A stretch of 64,000 nt of DNA from Flavobacterium sp. 11 (GCF_002754315.1 NZ_PEFE01000001.1:1922001-1986000); one strand, 5' to 3'. Positions 34,995-47,360 are shown, numbered from the stretch's first letter. The notes: generated by a model not told the origin, from the letters alone. Made by a program: numbers and translations.

Positions 34995-35405
34995 TTATAA
35001 TCCTTCCTGAATTAATGGTTTTTCAGAAGCTATAGCTGTAAATTCGATTTCAACTAAATATTCAGGTGCTACGAGTTGATTAATTCCGTAGAAACCAGTG
35101 GTTGGTTTTATGTCTTTAAAAAACTTGGCATGAGCGGTTGCAACAGCTTCAAATGTAGAAACGTCAGTAGTAAATATGCGGGTACGAATGACATCTTTCA
35201 TGCTTACATTCAGGTCTTCCAGAACTTTTTCTACGCGCTCTAAAATGTTTAGTGTTTGGGCATGAGCATCGTCAGCTTTTACTTTTTCACCATCAACAAT
35301 GGCTACCGTTCCTGATACTTCAATGATGTTTCCAATGCGTACAGCACGGCAATATCCCATTTTGTCTTCCCAAGGTGAACCTGTCAATATGTTTTCTCTT
35401 TTCAT
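34995..35405 (-). CDS. RidA family protein (YjgF/YER057c/UK114)
   Basis: The 136-residue protein starts MKRENILTGSPWEDKMGYCR and carries NIIEVSGTVAIVDGE, RTRIFTTDVSTFEAVATAH and EYLVEIEFTAIA. This is an atypical RidA subgroup, lacking the standard arginine context of true enamine/imine deaminases but sharing the fold. It probably hydrolyses reactive imines or a related metabolite. It lies just upstream of the ClC gene on the same strand. Confidence 0.88.
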   Translation of the reverse strand: MKRENILTGSPWEDKMGYCRAVRIGNIIEVSGTVAIVDGEKVKADDAHAQTLNILERVEKVLEDLNVSMKDVIRTRIFTTDVSTFEAVATAHAKFFKDIKPTTGFYGINQLVAPEYLVEIEFTAIASEKPLIQEGL

Positions 35406-35688
35406 TTTAATTGTGTTTAGGTATTATTTGCATTGTTTAAATGCAATTTTTGGTGTGGCATAATATTTGCAATTTATAAAAAATACTGAAATGAAAAACA
35501 GTAATTTTTAATTAAAAACTTCAATTTTTGCTGAGAATTGTTAGAATATTTTAGGTTCTAAAAGGCAATAAATTTAAAAATTGAATGTTATAAATGAAAG
35601 TTAAATTATGCCATAATTAGTCATTTTATATGATTAGTTTTTTATTTTTAAAATTTTACAAGCACTGATAAATTAATTTAAAAAAGTT

Positions 35689-36357
35689 ATGAAAAGGATT
35701 TTATTTTTAATGATTGCAATAAGTATGTCTTTAAGTGGATATGCTCAGAATGAATTTAGTTCAAAATTTACGCCTATTCCACTCAAAAATAATGCACCTA
35801 AAATTAAAAAAGTAACTCCGCCAAAAGCAGAGATTCCTCCTATAAAGACTCCGAATGTATTCAAAAACCCAGAGCTTTTAAACCCGAATCCGAGTCCTTC
35901 ACTTTCAATTACTCCGACCACTAATTTTTCAATGACTCCGAAAAATGAATTTATTAATCCGGGAGATGTTTACAGAGATAAATTAAACAAAAAGGAAGAC
36001 AATTCTGAAGGTATCGTTTACAGAAAAAATCAAAATTTAGGAAATTTTACAACAAGTTCGCTTACCGCCAAAGTAAGATACAGAGATGCAGCTTATGTCG
36101 ATGGCGATAAGATTCGTGTGTACTTGAATGATAAAGTCGTTGAATATCAAGTGAATTTAGATAGTAATTTCCAGGGTTTTGAAATAGTACTGGAAAAAGG
36201 ATTCAACAAGATAGACTTTGAAGCCTTAAATCAAGGAAGTTCAGGTCCAAATACTGCTGAATTTCAGATTTATGATGACAATGGCGGTTTGATTTCGGCC
36301 AGTCAATGGAATCTTGGAACTGGTTTTAAGGCAACTATTATTGTTACAAAAGAATAA
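35689..36357 (+). CDS. secreted hypothetical protein, 222 aa
   Basis: A clear signal peptide (residues 1-19, ending SGYAQ) is followed by a Pro/Lys/Asn-rich low-complexity region (~20-95: KNPELLNPNPSPSLS). The C-terminal domain (~105-222) contains LTAKVRYRDAAYVDGDKIRVY, QVNLDSNFQGFEIVLEKGFNK and AEFQIYDDNGGLI, looking like a beta-sandwich. No enzymatic motif is present. It is convergent with a lipoprotein gene 18 bp away. Function unknown. Confidence 0.7.
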   Translation: MKRILFLMIAISMSLSGYAQNEFSSKFTPIPLKNNAPKIKKVTPPKAEIPPIKTPNVFKNPELLNPNPSPSLSITPTTNFSMTPKNEFINPGDVYRDKLNKKEDNSEGIVYRKNQNLGNFTTSSLTAKVRYRDAAYVDGDKIRVYLNDKVVEYQVNLDSNFQGFEIVLEKGFNKIDFEALNQGSSGPNTAEFQIYDDNGGLISASQWNLGTGFKATIIVTKE

Positions 36358-36375
36358 TTTAGCACCGCTGATTTC

Positions 36376-36903
36376 TTAAAATGGATCAGCGGTAACTCTG
36401 AATTTCATGTCAGATTTTACACTGATGTCTTGTGTTAAACTTTCTTTAATAACTGCTTTAGTTCTTATTTTGTAAGAAGATGCTTTGATGTATTTGTCTA
36501 ATTTTTGAGAAGTACACGTTAGATTTATAGTATTTGAAGTCGAATTGATTTCATCTAAATAAGCCAATTCTATTTCGTCATTTGCATCTGTTGAAATGTA
36601 TAAATGAATCGATTTTAGAAAACTGAATGACTTATTGCTTGGATCTGTGATGGTCAATTTCAACTCACTTAATTTTACATCTTTTACTAATTCAGCTTTG
36701 GTATTGTTGTTTTCAAAAGTGGAACTTGAATTTGTCGTGACATCTGGAGTTACCACATTAAATGCAGTACCAAGAGGAAATCCACTTTCAATTTTAAAAG
36801 TTGTTTGATTGTCTATTGAAAAAGTCAATAAATCATCAATCACATTACATGAAGTTATTAAAAGCAGTACAGTTACTATTGATACATAAATTTTTGTTCT
36901 CAT
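36376..36903 (-). CDS. lipoprotein, 175 aa, unknown function
   Basis: The signal ends with LLLITSC (Cys ~19), a lipobox. The mature part is a beta-rich domain with FSIDNQTTFKIESGFPLGTAF and LKLTITDPSNKSFSFLKSIH, resembling uncharacterised Flavobacteriia lipoproteins. The C-terminal half contains IKASSYKIRTKAVIKESL. It is divergent from guaA and convergent with the secreted protein before it. Confidence 0.7.
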   Translation of the reverse strand: MRTKIYVSIVTVLLLITSCNVIDDLLTFSIDNQTTFKIESGFPLGTAFNVVTPDVTTNSSSTFENNNTKAELVKDVKLSELKLTITDPSNKSFSFLKSIHLYISTDANDEIELAYLDEINSTSNTINLTCTSQKLDKYIKASSYKIRTKAVIKESLTQDISVKSDMKFRVTADPF

Positions 36904-37078
36904 TGAAAGTTGTTTTGTCTTAAATTATTTTTTTAGAATGTATAAGTTCACTTACGAAAATTATAGGATTCGGGTTTTTTTAGGATTATTTTAATTTGAT
37001 TTTAGCGGAATAATCCAAGTGAGACAAATAAAAAGAATATTTTTCAAAAATCAATTTTTCAATTCAAAATATAAAAAG

Positions 37079-37086
37079 TATTTTTG
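37079..37086 (+). promoter_or_regulatory. -7-like box next to the guaA start
   Basis: TATTTTTG fits TAnnTTTG but lies only three bases before the ATG at 37090, so transcription from it would give a leaderless mRNA or start inside the gene. It may be a chance match. Confidence 0.3.
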
Positions 37087-37089
37087 CGC

Positions 37090-38619
37090 ATGCAACACAA
37101 CGTACTTATTTTAGATTTCGGATCGCAATATACACAGCTTATTGCGCGTAGAGTTCGCGAATTAAATATATTCTGCGAAATTTTCCCTTACAATCATTTT
37201 CCGAGTGATTTATCATCTTATAAAGCAGTAATTCTTGGAGGAAGCCCTTTTTCTGTTAGAGGAGAAGATGCACCACATCCTGATTTATCTCAAATTAGAG
37301 GAAAACTACCTTTGTTAGCCGTTTGTTACGGAGCACAATATTTATCTCATTTTAGTGGAGGTGAAGTAGCAGCTTCGAATACTAGGGAATATGGTAGAGC
37401 TAATTTGTCTTTCATAAAAGAGAATGAAGTTTTCTTTGAAGGTGTTTCTGAGAACAGCCAAGTTTGGATGAGCCATAGTGATAGTATTAAGGCTTTGCCA
37501 ACTGATGGTGTGAAAATTGCAAGCACACATGATGTGGAATTTGCAGCGTACAGAATTGAAGGTGAAACCACTTATGCAATTCAATACCACCCTGAAGTTT
37601 TCCATTCTACAGATGGATCAAAAATGCTGGAGAACTTTTTAGTGAAAATTGCAGAAGTTCCTCAAAATTTTACACCAAATGCTTTTGTTGAAGAAATGGT
37701 AGCAGAGTTAAAAGAAAAATTACAAGACGATAAAGTAGTTCTTGGTCTTTCTGGAGGAGTAGATTCTACTGTAGCGGCAGTTTTATTAAATCAAGCTATT
37801 GGGAAAAATTTATACTGCATTTTTGTAAATAATGGTTTGCTTCGTAAAAACGAATTCCAAAACGTATTAGATCAATACAAAGGAATGGGTTTAAACGTAA
37901 AAGGAGTAGATGCCGGAGATCGTTTCTTATCTGAATTAGCAGGTGTAAGTGATCCGGAAACCAAACGTAAAATTATTGGACGTGTATTTATCGAGGTTTT
38001 CGATGATGAATCACACCTTATAGAAGATGTAAAATGGTTAGCACAAGGAACAATTTATCCTGACGTTATTGAATCAGTTTCGGTAAAAGGACCTTCGGCG
38101 ACTATAAAATCACACCATAATGTAGGAGGTTTACCTGATTACATGAAATTAAAAATTGTGGAGCCTTTGCGTATGCTTTTCAAAGATGAAGTGCGTAGAG
38201 TAGGAGCTTCATTAGGAATTGACCCAGAATTATTAGGAAGACATCCTTTTCCAGGACCAGGATTGTCCATTAGAATTTTAGGAGATATCACGCCGGAGAA
38301 AGTTAGAATTTTACAAGAAGTAGATTCTGTTTTTATCGAAGGATTGAAATCTTGGGGATTATACGACAAAGTTTGGCAGGCAGGGGCAATTTTGCTTCCG
38401 GTTAACAGTGTAGGTGTAATGGGCGATGAGCGTACTTATGAAAAAGTGATTGCGCTTCGTGCAGTAGAATCTACGGATGGTATGACCGCTGACTGGGTAC
38501 ATTTACCGTATGATTTCTTGATGAAAGTATCTAATGATATCATCAATAAAGTAAAAGGAGTCAATAGAGTGGTGTATGACATTAGTTCAAAACCGCCAGC
38601 AACTATTGAGTGGGAATAA
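37090..38619 (+). CDS. guaA: GMP synthase (glutamine-hydrolysing)
   Basis: The 509-residue enzyme aminates XMP to GMP using glutamine and ATP. The N-terminal class I glutamine amidotransferase has [15 protein letters not shown], the nucleophile in [11 protein letters not shown] (Cys ~78) and the His-Glu pair in YHPEVFHS (~173). The ATP pyrophosphatase PP-loop is [13 protein letters not shown] (~220). The C-terminal dimerisation domain contains [15 protein letters not shown] and ends [10 protein letters not shown] take the ATG at 37090; a TTG six bases upstream is in frame. It is monocistronic, 130 bp before the LysM gene. Confidence 0.96.
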   Translation: MQHNVLILDFGSQYTQLIARRVRELNIFCEIFPYNHFPSDLSSYKAVILGGSPFSVRGEDAPHPDLSQIRGKLPLLAVCYGAQYLSHFSGGEVAASNTREYGRANLSFIKENEVFFEGVSENSQVWMSHSDSIKALPTDGVKIASTHDVEFAAYRIEGETTYAIQYHPEVFHSTDGSKMLENFLVKIAEVPQNFTPNAFVEEMVAELKEKLQDDKVVLGLSGGVDSTVAAVLLNQAIGKNLYCIFVNNGLLRKNEFQNVLDQYKGMGLNVKGVDAGDRFLSELAGVSDPETKRKIIGRVFIEVFDDESHLIEDVKWLAQGTIYPDVIESVSVKGPSATIKSHHNVGGLPDYMKLKIVEPLRMLFKDEVRRVGASLGIDPELLGRHPFPGPGLSIRILGDITPEKVRILQEVDSVFIEGLKSWGLYDKVWQAGAILLPVNSVGVMGDERTYEKVIALRAVESTDGMTADWVHLPYDFLMKVSNDIINKVKGVNRVVYDISSKPPATIEWE

Positions 38620-38748
38620 TAATTTAGATTGTAATCTAATCTTTTGAACATCATTGTTTTTAATGTTCTCTATAAAACGGTATCAGATTTTTGGAATAAA
38701 ATTTGATACCGTTCCGTTATTAATAATTGAATAATTTTATAAATAAAA

Positions 38749-40688
38749 ATGATGAAATATTTTTTTGCGATTTCTATAACGGCTTTGTTTTTTAATTACA
38801 GTGTTTTTTCACAAGAAAAAACTACTACACATAAAGTAGAGAAAGGAGAGACAATCAGTCAGATTGCAATAAAGTACAACGTTACTCCGTATGATATTTA
38901 CCAATTAAATCCAGATGCACAAAGTGGATTGAAACCCAATAGTGTTTTGCTGATTCCAAAAAATAGCGGAAAACAAAAAGTAGCGGTTCAAACTAAGTCA
39001 GTTGCGAAAACGGTAACTCATGAAGTAGCACCAAAAGAAACTTTGTATGGAATCGAAAAAAAATATGGTGTTTCTGACGAAGCGTTAAAACAAGCAAATC
39101 CCTTTTTGGAAAAAGATGGATTACAAATTGGTCAAACCCTTACTATTCCTTCTGGCATTGGACAAAAAAATACTACTCCAGTGCAAACAAAAGTAGTGTA
39201 TCATGATGTTCTTCCAAAAGAAACCAAATATTCTATTGCTAAAAAATATGGCATTACCATTGAAGAATTAGAGAAAAAAATCCTGAAATAGTTTCGAATT
39301 TGCCTGTTGGGTATAAATTAGTTATCAAAGGAAATGCTCCAAAAGTGGATAAAACTGCACCGGCGGTTGAAGCTAAAAAAGAAATTGTAAAAGCCAGTCC
39401 CGAAAAAGTTTCTACTGCAGTCAATTATTTGAATTATACGGTAAAACCAAAAGAAACACTTTATAGTTTGTCAAAAATGGCAGGAATGAGTCAGGAAGGA
39501 TTAATTGCTCTTAATCCTGCTTTATCTCAAGGTGTTGTGGAAGGTATGATTTTGAAATTTCCGGCAACGATTAGTATCCCACAAGAAACTAAAAAAGAAT
39601 ACGCTGTAATCTCAAAGAAAAGTAACGGTAGAAAGAAATTAGTGTTGCTTCTGCCTTTCAATATTTCAAAAATTGAAGGCGATACGGTCAATTCGACTGC
39701 AATGCGCTTGAAAAAAGACAAATTCTTGAACATGACTTTAGATTTTTATGCAGGAGCTTTGGTGGCGATTGATTCTGCTAAACAACTAGGACTTGCTATA
39801 GATGTGAGTGTTTTTGATTCTCAAGAAACTAAAAATACCTCTAATGTTGCTGGAATAATCAAAGAAAATAATCTGGAAAATTCAGATGCTATCATTGGAC
39901 CTTTCTATCAAAATAATGTGGAGAGGACAGCTGAACTATTAAATGCAAATCAAGTGCCGGTGATTTCTCCTTTATCAAAAGATACAGGTAATTCGTTTAG
40001 CAATATGCTTCAAACCATTCCTACTGCCATAGCTGTTAAAAATGCGATGTTCGATTTCATGAGAGCAAAAAATGGGAATATTATAGCGGTAGTGGATAAG
40101 AAAAAAGAATCGGTTATACAGTATATTAAAGAGAATCATAAAGATGTAAAATTTTCAACGCTTACTGCAAATGGTGGTGTATCTGCTGAAAATTTGAAAA
40201 GTTTATTTGTAAAAGACAGAATAAACTATGTGGTGATGGAAACTGGAAACACCGGAATGATTAAATCAACAATGGCGACTATGTTAGGTGCTATGGCTGC
40301 TTATAAAGTGCAATTGGTTATTTTGGAACCAAATGAAACATTAGATACTGATGAGATTAGTTTTGTGAATTTAACAAAATTAAAATTAATGTATCCTTCT
40401 GTTACTCGTGAAAATGAATCTCCTGAAGCTTTAGTTTTCGAAAAAGAATTTAAAAAGAAAAACAAAATTTATCCTAGTGCATTTGCAACTCGAGGTTTTG
40501 ATATTACTTTTGATACCATGATGCGATTGTCACAATACAAGAAATATCAAGAAACGATTGAAACTACAGCTACGGAGCAAGTTGATAATAAGTTCGAATT
40601 TTACAAAAAAGAAGATGGTGGCTATATTAATAAAGGAGTGTATATCTTATATTATGACACTGATTTAACTATAAAACAAGCAAACTAA
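38749..40688 (+). pseudogene. LysM-repeat periplasmic-binding-like protein, frameshifted
   Basis: Two adjacent frames (38749-39291 and 39300-40688) belong to one gene of about 645 codons. The first has a signal peptide and three LysM repeats (KGETISQIAIKYNVTPYDI, KETLYGIEKKYGVSDEAL, KETKYSIAKKYGITIEEL). It runs into a stop after a run of seven A (39274-39280). Adding one A restores ELEKKNPEIVSNLPVGYKL and joins the second frame, which holds a fourth LysM and a periplasmic-binding-protein-like domain (KLVLLLPFNI, AIIGPFYQNNVERTAELL, FATRGFDITFDTMMRL). Intact homologues would bind peptidoglycan through LysM. The rest looks undecayed, so a sequencing error, a recent mutation or phase variation are all possible. 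Confidence 0.85.
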
Positions 40689-41089
40689 TGACATCAAAAG
40701 TGACATATTTAGGGGATTTAAGAACCTCTTCCATTCATTTGCAATCAGGAAATGAAATTATTTCAGATGCTCCAGTAGACAATAATGGGAAAGGCGAGGC
40801 TTTTTCTCCAACGGATACCGTAGCCAATGCTTTGGCAAGTTGTATGATGACAGTTATGGGTATAAAAGCACGTGATTTAGAAGTTGATTTGAAAGGCTCC
40901 ACTGCTGAAGTTACCAAAATCATGAATGCCGAACCAAGACGCATTGGTGCAATCGAAATTACATTTGAAATGTATGGAGAAGCGGATCAAAAGAATAAAA
41001 CTATTTTGGAAAGAGTTGCCATGACTTGTCCTGTTTTTCTGAGTTTAAATAGTGAAATCGAAAAGCGTATTATTTTTAACTGGAAATAA
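40688..41089 (+). CDS. OsmC family peroxiredoxin-like protein
   Basis: The 133-residue protein has the two redox cysteines of OsmC/Ohr proteins: ANALASCMMTVMGIKARDL (Cys ~55) and VAMTCPVFLSLNSEI (Cys ~118). Such proteins reduce organic hydroperoxides. The ATG overlaps the stop of the LysM gene by one base (TAATG), so the two are translationally coupled. A long hairpin follows the gene. Confidence 0.9.
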   Translation: MTSKVTYLGDLRTSSIHLQSGNEIISDAPVDNNGKGEAFSPTDTVANALASCMMTVMGIKARDLEVDLKGSTAEVTKIMNAEPRRIGAIEITFEMYGEADQKNKTILERVAMTCPVFLSLNSEIEKRIIFNWK

Positions 41090-41101
41090 AGAGATTTGAG
41101 G

Positions 41102-41160
41102 AGCAAGAGATAAGAAACAAGAAGTATTATACTTCTTGTTTCTTATCTCTTGCTTCTTTT
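41102..41160 (+). terminator. 26-bp-arm palindromic terminator
   Basis: A 26-bp perfect inverted repeat (41102-41127 and 41129-41154) with a single central base is followed by a T run. The arms start AGCAAGAGATAAGAAACAAG. It is much longer than a typical terminator and lies between the OsmC and DUF3820 genes, ending about 18 bp before the next start codon. Confidence 0.8.
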
Positions 41161-41171
41161 TTATTAAAATA

Positions 41172-43171
<2,000 letters not shown>

Positions 43172-43233
43172 CTGGAAATGATTTGGTTCCAATAAACGGT
43201 ACACTTTAAACTTTTAAACTTTTTTTAATTATA

Positions 43234-45138
43234 ATGGAACAAAAAAAATTTGATCTCAATTCGATTATAGGTTTTGCATTAATTTTTGGTATTTTGGTTT
43301 GGATTATGTACCAAAATCAGCCAGATCCTAAAGTGGTTGCCGCTGAGAAAGCCCAAAAAGAGCTTGCAATTAAGCAGGCTAAAGCAAAAGAATTAGAGGC
43401 GAAAACTGTTGCAAAAGCTACTATTGCCGTTGCAGCAACCGGAGATTCTACACAATTGGCCCAATTGCAAAAAACATTAGGAAATTTTGCTTATTCTGCT
43501 ACGCTTCCTTCAGCTACAGCTGGTTTTACAACTATTGAAAACGAATTGGTTAAATTAAAAATTGCCAATAAAGGGGGATATATTGTTGAAGCTACTTTGA
43601 AAAAGTTTGAAAAATTCAAGAAAGGTTCTGGGCAATTAGTTGAATTGATAAAAGACAATAATGCTAATTTAAATGTACAATTGCTAACCAGCGATAACCG
43701 TACTTTAAATTCTAAAGACTTGTATTTTGAGCCTACTTTGACAAAAGTTGGAGCAGATCAAGTGTTGTCCATGAAATTAAAAGCGGGAGCTAATGAATTC
43801 TTGGAATACAAATACATATTAAAACCAAACGATTACATGATTGGTTTTGATATTCGTTCTCAAGGATTGAACAAAGTTTTAAACACAGCTAAACCATTGG
43901 ATTTAGAATGGAACTTGAAAACCTTTAGAAATGAGAAAAGTGTATCTTACGAAAACCGTTATACTGAAATTTATTTTGAGCATAAAGAAGGAAAAGTTGA
44001 TTACGCTGGTTTAGGTCAATCAGAAGAATCAGATCTTGAAAAAGCAACTTTTGTAGCTTTCAAACAGCACTTTTTCTCAACGATACTATTGTCAAAAACT
44101 CCTTTCGAAACTGCTAAAGTGAAGTCTGATAATTTGGTAAAAGATGATAAAATCGATACCACTTTTACGAAACAATTTAAAGCAAATATCCCATTAGCTT
44201 TTGAAAATGGAGAATTAGATCATAAAATGAGTTGGTACTTTGGTCCAACAGATTACAAGACTTTAAGTCATTATGATAAAAATTTAGAAAAAATCATCTC
44301 ATTAGGTTGGGGAATTTTCGGATGGATCAATAAAATTATTTTTATTCCATTATTCGGATTTTTAAGTACTTATATAGCTTACGGAATTGCTATTATTATT
44401 TTTACAATAATTATAAAATTAGCAATGTCGCCTATTACATTCAAATCATTCTTGTCACAAGCCAAGATGAAAGTATTGCGACCTGAGATTACAGAATTGG
44501 GAGAAAAATTCAAAAAAGACCCAATGAAGAAACAACAGGAAACTATGAAATTGTACAATAAAGCAGGAGTAAATCCTATGGCAGGATGTATTCCAGCCTT
44601 GATTCAGCTTCCTTTTATGTATGCTTCGTTTCAGTTTTTCCCATCAGCTTTTGAGTTAAGACAAAAAAGCTTCCTTTGGGCAGATGATTTATCTTCTTTT
44701 GATGAAATAATACGTTTGCCTTTCTATATTCCTTTTTACGGAAATCACATCAGTTTGTTTCCAGTGCTTGCCTCGATTGCTATTTTCTTCTATATGAAAA
44801 TGACTTCTGGTGACCAACAAATGGCGGCTCCACAACAAGAAGGAATGCCGGATATGGCGAAGATGATGAAAATCATGATTTATGTATCGCCAATCATGAT
44901 GTTGTTTTTCTTCAATAGTTATGGTGCGGGATTGAGTTTGTATAACTTTATTTCGAATCTAATTACTATTGGGATTATGATAGTCATCAAAAGATACTTT
45001 ATCGATAGTGATAAGATTCACGCTCAAATTCAAGAAAACAAATTGAAAGAGCCGAAAAAACAAGGTAAATTCCAGAAAAAACTGCAAGAAGTTATGGAAC
45101 AAGCCGAAGCTCAAAAAGCACAACAAAAGAAAAAGTAA
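43234..45138 (+). CDS. yidC: membrane protein insertase YidC
   Basis: The 634-residue protein has an N-terminal membrane helix (~10-27) and a large periplasmic beta-sandwich (~60-350). The conserved C-terminal membrane core follows (~355-600: GWGIFGWINKIIFIPLFG, TIIIKLAMSPITFKSFLSQAKM, NPMAGCIPALIQLPFMYASFQF, MMLFFFNSYGAGLSLYNF). It inserts inner-membrane proteins with or without Sec. The tail is Lys/Gln-rich and basic, suitable for ribosome contact. It follows pyrG on the same strand and ends at a strong terminator. Confidence 0.96.
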   Translation: MEQKKFDLNSIIGFALIFGILVWIMYQNQPDPKVVAAEKAQKELAIKQAKAKELEAKTVAKATIAVAATGDSTQLAQLQKTLGNFAYSATLPSATAGFTTIENELVKLKIANKGGYIVEATLKKFEKFKKGSGQLVELIKDNNANLNVQLLTSDNRTLNSKDLYFEPTLTKVGADQVLSMKLKAGANEFLEYKYILKPNDYMIGFDIRSQGLNKVLNTAKPLDLEWNLKTFRNEKSVSYENRYTEIYFEHKEGKVDYAGLGQSEESDLEKATFVAFKQHFFSTILLSKTPFETAKVKSDNLVKDDKIDTTFTKQFKANIPLAFENGELDHKMSWYFGPTDYKTLSHYDKNLEKIISLGWGIFGWINKIIFIPLFGFLSTYIAYGIAIIIFTIIIKLAMSPITFKSFLSQAKMKVLRPEITELGEKFKKDPMKKQQETMKLYNKAGVNPMAGCIPALIQLPFMYASFQFFPSAFELRQKSFLWADDLSSFDEIIRLPFYIPFYGNHISLFPVLASIAIFFYMKMTSGDQQMAAPQQEGMPDMAKMMKIMIYVSPIMMLFFFNSYGAGLSLYNFISNLITIGIMIVIKRYFIDSDKIHAQIQENKLKEPKKQGKFQKKLQEVMEQAEAQKAQQKKK

Positions 45139-45143
45139 TTCAT

Positions 45144-45175
45144 AAAAAAAGCTCTCACTAATGAGAGCTTTTTTT
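45144..45175. terminator. terminator between yidC and the fasciclin gene
   Basis: AAAAAAAGCTCTCA and TGAGAGCTTTTTTT pair around CTAA. It serves the convergent yidC and fasciclin genes. Confidence 0.9.
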
Positions 45176-45185
45176 TGTTATAAAA

Positions 45186-46148
45186 TTAAAGGACTGGTAA
45201 TAATACTTTGTCAATGGCATGAATAACACCATTTGAGCATTGTACATCAGTTATGATAATATTTGAAATCCTGTTGTTAGCATCTTTGATTTTTGCACCA
45301 CCAGTAAGTTGAATGGTAAATGTTTGAGCCGGAGTTAGAATTGGAGTTACAACTTGTCCTTCGGTTAAACTGGCTGCTAAAACATTTGCAGGGCTTACCA
45401 CATGGTATTGTAAAACTTTTGTCAAGTTTGCCGCTGAAACACCTGCAATTCCTCCTGGAGCTAGTTCAGTATTTAATGCAGTAAAAGCAGCATTTGTAGG
45501 AGCAAAAACGGTAAAAGGACCAGTGCCTGATAATGTAGTTATAAAATTTGGTTGACCTGATCGATTTAGAACACTAACTAAAGTACTAAAATTTGCATTT
45601 GCCGCAGCATGAGTTACAATTGTAGGTAAGTCGATAACTTTATCAACAATGTGGATTACACCATTTGAAGCCATTATATCAGCGGTTGTAACCGTTGCAT
45701 TTCCGTTTAATTTTACTCCTGAAGATGTGTTGACGTACATGCTCAATGTGTTAGTGGTTGATGCGGAACCCTTAGCTAAAGTTTTTATGTAGCCAGTGGT
45801 TAAATCAGTAGATTTCACAGCACCAGTAACAACATGATTTAATAAAATTTGAGTCAAAGCTTCTTTTGGTACATCATTTATTGTTGCATAAGGAGTTGTT
45901 GCAAGAAAAGTTGCAAATGCCTCGTTAGTAGGTGCGAAAACTGTAAACGGACCAGATCCTTGCAAAGTTGTTGCTAATTCGGCTTTTACTAATGCTTGAA
46001 CCAAAATGCTTAAATTTGCAGTACCAGATGCTTTTCCTGTTATTGTGTTGTCTGCAACCACATTTTCACTATCGTTGTCACACGATACTGCTAAGATTGA
46101 AAATAATGCAATCAAAGCTAAATTTCTAATTTTAGATACATTTTTCAT
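45186..46148 (-). CDS. lipoprotein with two fasciclin domains
   Basis: A signal with lipobox LAVSC (Cys ~23) is followed by two fasciclin (FAS1) domains at ~40-180 and ~185-320. Each has the conserved GPFTVFAPTNEAF and HVV/NGVIHxIDKV motifs (GSGPFTVFAPTNEAFATF, ASNGVIHIVDKVIDLP; GTGPFTVFAPTNAAFTAL, CSNGVIHAIDKVLLP). FAS1 domains are adhesion modules on cell surfaces. It is divergent from the MORN-like gene. Confidence 0.9.
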   Translation of the reverse strand: MKNVSKIRNLALIALFSILAVSCDNDSENVVADNTITGKASGTANLSILVQALVKAELATTLQGSGPFTVFAPTNEAFATFLATTPYATINDVPKEALTQILLNHVVTGAVKSTDLTTGYIKTLAKGSASTTNTLSMYVNTSSGVKLNGNATVTTADIMASNGVIHIVDKVIDLPTIVTHAAANANFSTLVSVLNRSGQPNFITTLSGTGPFTVFAPTNAAFTALNTELAPGGIAGVSAANLTKVLQYHVVSPANVLAASLTEGQVVTPILTPAQTFTIQLTGGAKIKDANNRISNIIITDVQCSNGVIHAIDKVLLPVL

Positions 46149-46608
46149 AGTGTTTATTGTTTATTTGTTTCTTCGAAATTAATAAATTGATTTATCATTT
46201 TGTTTAATAATTTTGTAAAAATGATAAACATAATTAAAATTTATTATTTTTTTTAGGTTTGTTTAATTTATATTTTATTAGTAATAAATAATTCATAATA
46301 TACTGATAATGATATCCGTATGTATTTGTTGGGTTTTTTGATCTACTATTGAAAAAAATAATAATAAGATGCTTAAACATTTTAAAAAATGATTCATTAT
46401 AAGCTTTCGGGGTGTTAAATCAACGATATTATTAAACAGATAGTTTGAATCTATAATTCTGAATTGTCAATCACTTTTGCTACGACTCAAAAGAATAGAG
46501 TAGTATATTTGTGAAATAGTAGAGCAAGGAATAACTGTAATTAGTAAGTTGCCTAAAATAAAAAAGTAAATTATCAGTTTTATGATAATAAGTAAACACA
46601 AAGAAATA
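46149..46608. other. divergent intergenic region
   Basis: This AT-rich 460-bp region separates the fasciclin and MORN-like genes. TATATTTG at 46504-46511 fits the -7 consensus on the + strand, about 100 bases before the MORN-like start. Nothing else could be assigned. Confidence 0.45.
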
Positions 46609-47325
46609 ATGAAAACATATAAAATTAGTTTTTTTACACTTTTGATGTTGGTTTTTTTTAGCCAAAATATTGTATCACAAACAGATTTCAATAAGTTAGA
46701 TGATAAAGGGAAAAAGCACGGAGTATGGAAAGGGTTTTATGAGGAATCAAAAAGACCCAGATATGAAGGGACTTTTGATCACGGAAAAGAAATTGGAGTT
46801 TTTAATTTTTACGATGATACCAAAGCTAAATCCATAATTGCCACAAGGGAATTTAATGCAAAAGACAATTCAGCATATACCATTTTCTATGACCAGAATA
46901 AGAATAAAGTAAGCGAAGGTAAAGTGGTCAATAAATTATTTGAAGGACAATGGAAATATTATCATCAAGCTTCAAAAAATATTATGACAACAGAGAATTA
47001 CGTAAATGGTAAGCTGGAAGGTTTGCGTACGGTTTTTTATCTTAGTGGTAAAATTGCAGAAGAAATCAGTTATAAAAACAATTTGAAAAACGGTTTTTAT
47101 AAAAAATATACTGAAAAAGGAATTTTATTGGAAGAGTCAATTTTTAAGAATAACATCTATAGCGGTTTAGCAATTTTTAGTGATACAAATGGCAATGTAG
47201 TTTCTAAAGGGCAGTTTGTAAATGGTAAAAAATCCGGAATTTGGCAGTTTTTTGAAAAAGGGAAATTGGTAAAAGAAACGAATATGAGTTTTCCGGAGAA
47301 TGCAACAAAATCCAAAAATAATTAA
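46609..47325 (+). CDS. secreted MORN-variant (YwqK-like) repeat protein
   Basis: I start at the ATG at 46609, giving a signal peptide (residues 1-23, ending NIVSQ) and 238 residues. The mature part consists of short repeated strands of the MORN_2 type: KHGVWKGFYEESKRPRYEGTF, FEGQWKYYHQ, NGKLEGLRTVFYLSGKIAEE, KNGFYKKYTEKGILLEESI, KSGIWQFFEKGKLVKE. Similar proteins are annotated as YwqK-type antitoxins, but the signal peptide and lack of a toxin gene here argue for an envelope role. It lies 72 bp before mnmA. Confidence 0.82.
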   Translation: MKTYKISFFTLLMLVFFSQNIVSQTDFNKLDDKGKKHGVWKGFYEESKRPRYEGTFDHGKEIGVFNFYDDTKAKSIIATREFNAKDNSAYTIFYDQNKNKVSEGKVVNKLFEGQWKYYHQASKNIMTTENYVNGKLEGLRTVFYLSGKIAEEISYKNNLKNGFYKKYTEKGILLEESIFKNNIYSGLAIFSDTNGNVVSKGQFVNGKKSGIWQFFEKGKLVKETNMSFPENATKSKNN

Positions 47326-47360
47326 CTTTATAGTTAACAAATACTGTTGTAAATCTTTTG

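Noticed and set aside
46467..46691. Short minus-strand frames in the fasciclin/MORN intergenic region
   Set aside because: They are AT-driven, overlap the start of the MORN-like gene and encode only hydrophobic low-complexity peptides.
46609..47325. MORN-like protein as a true YwqK antitoxin
   Set aside because: It carries a signal peptide and has no toxin gene beside it.
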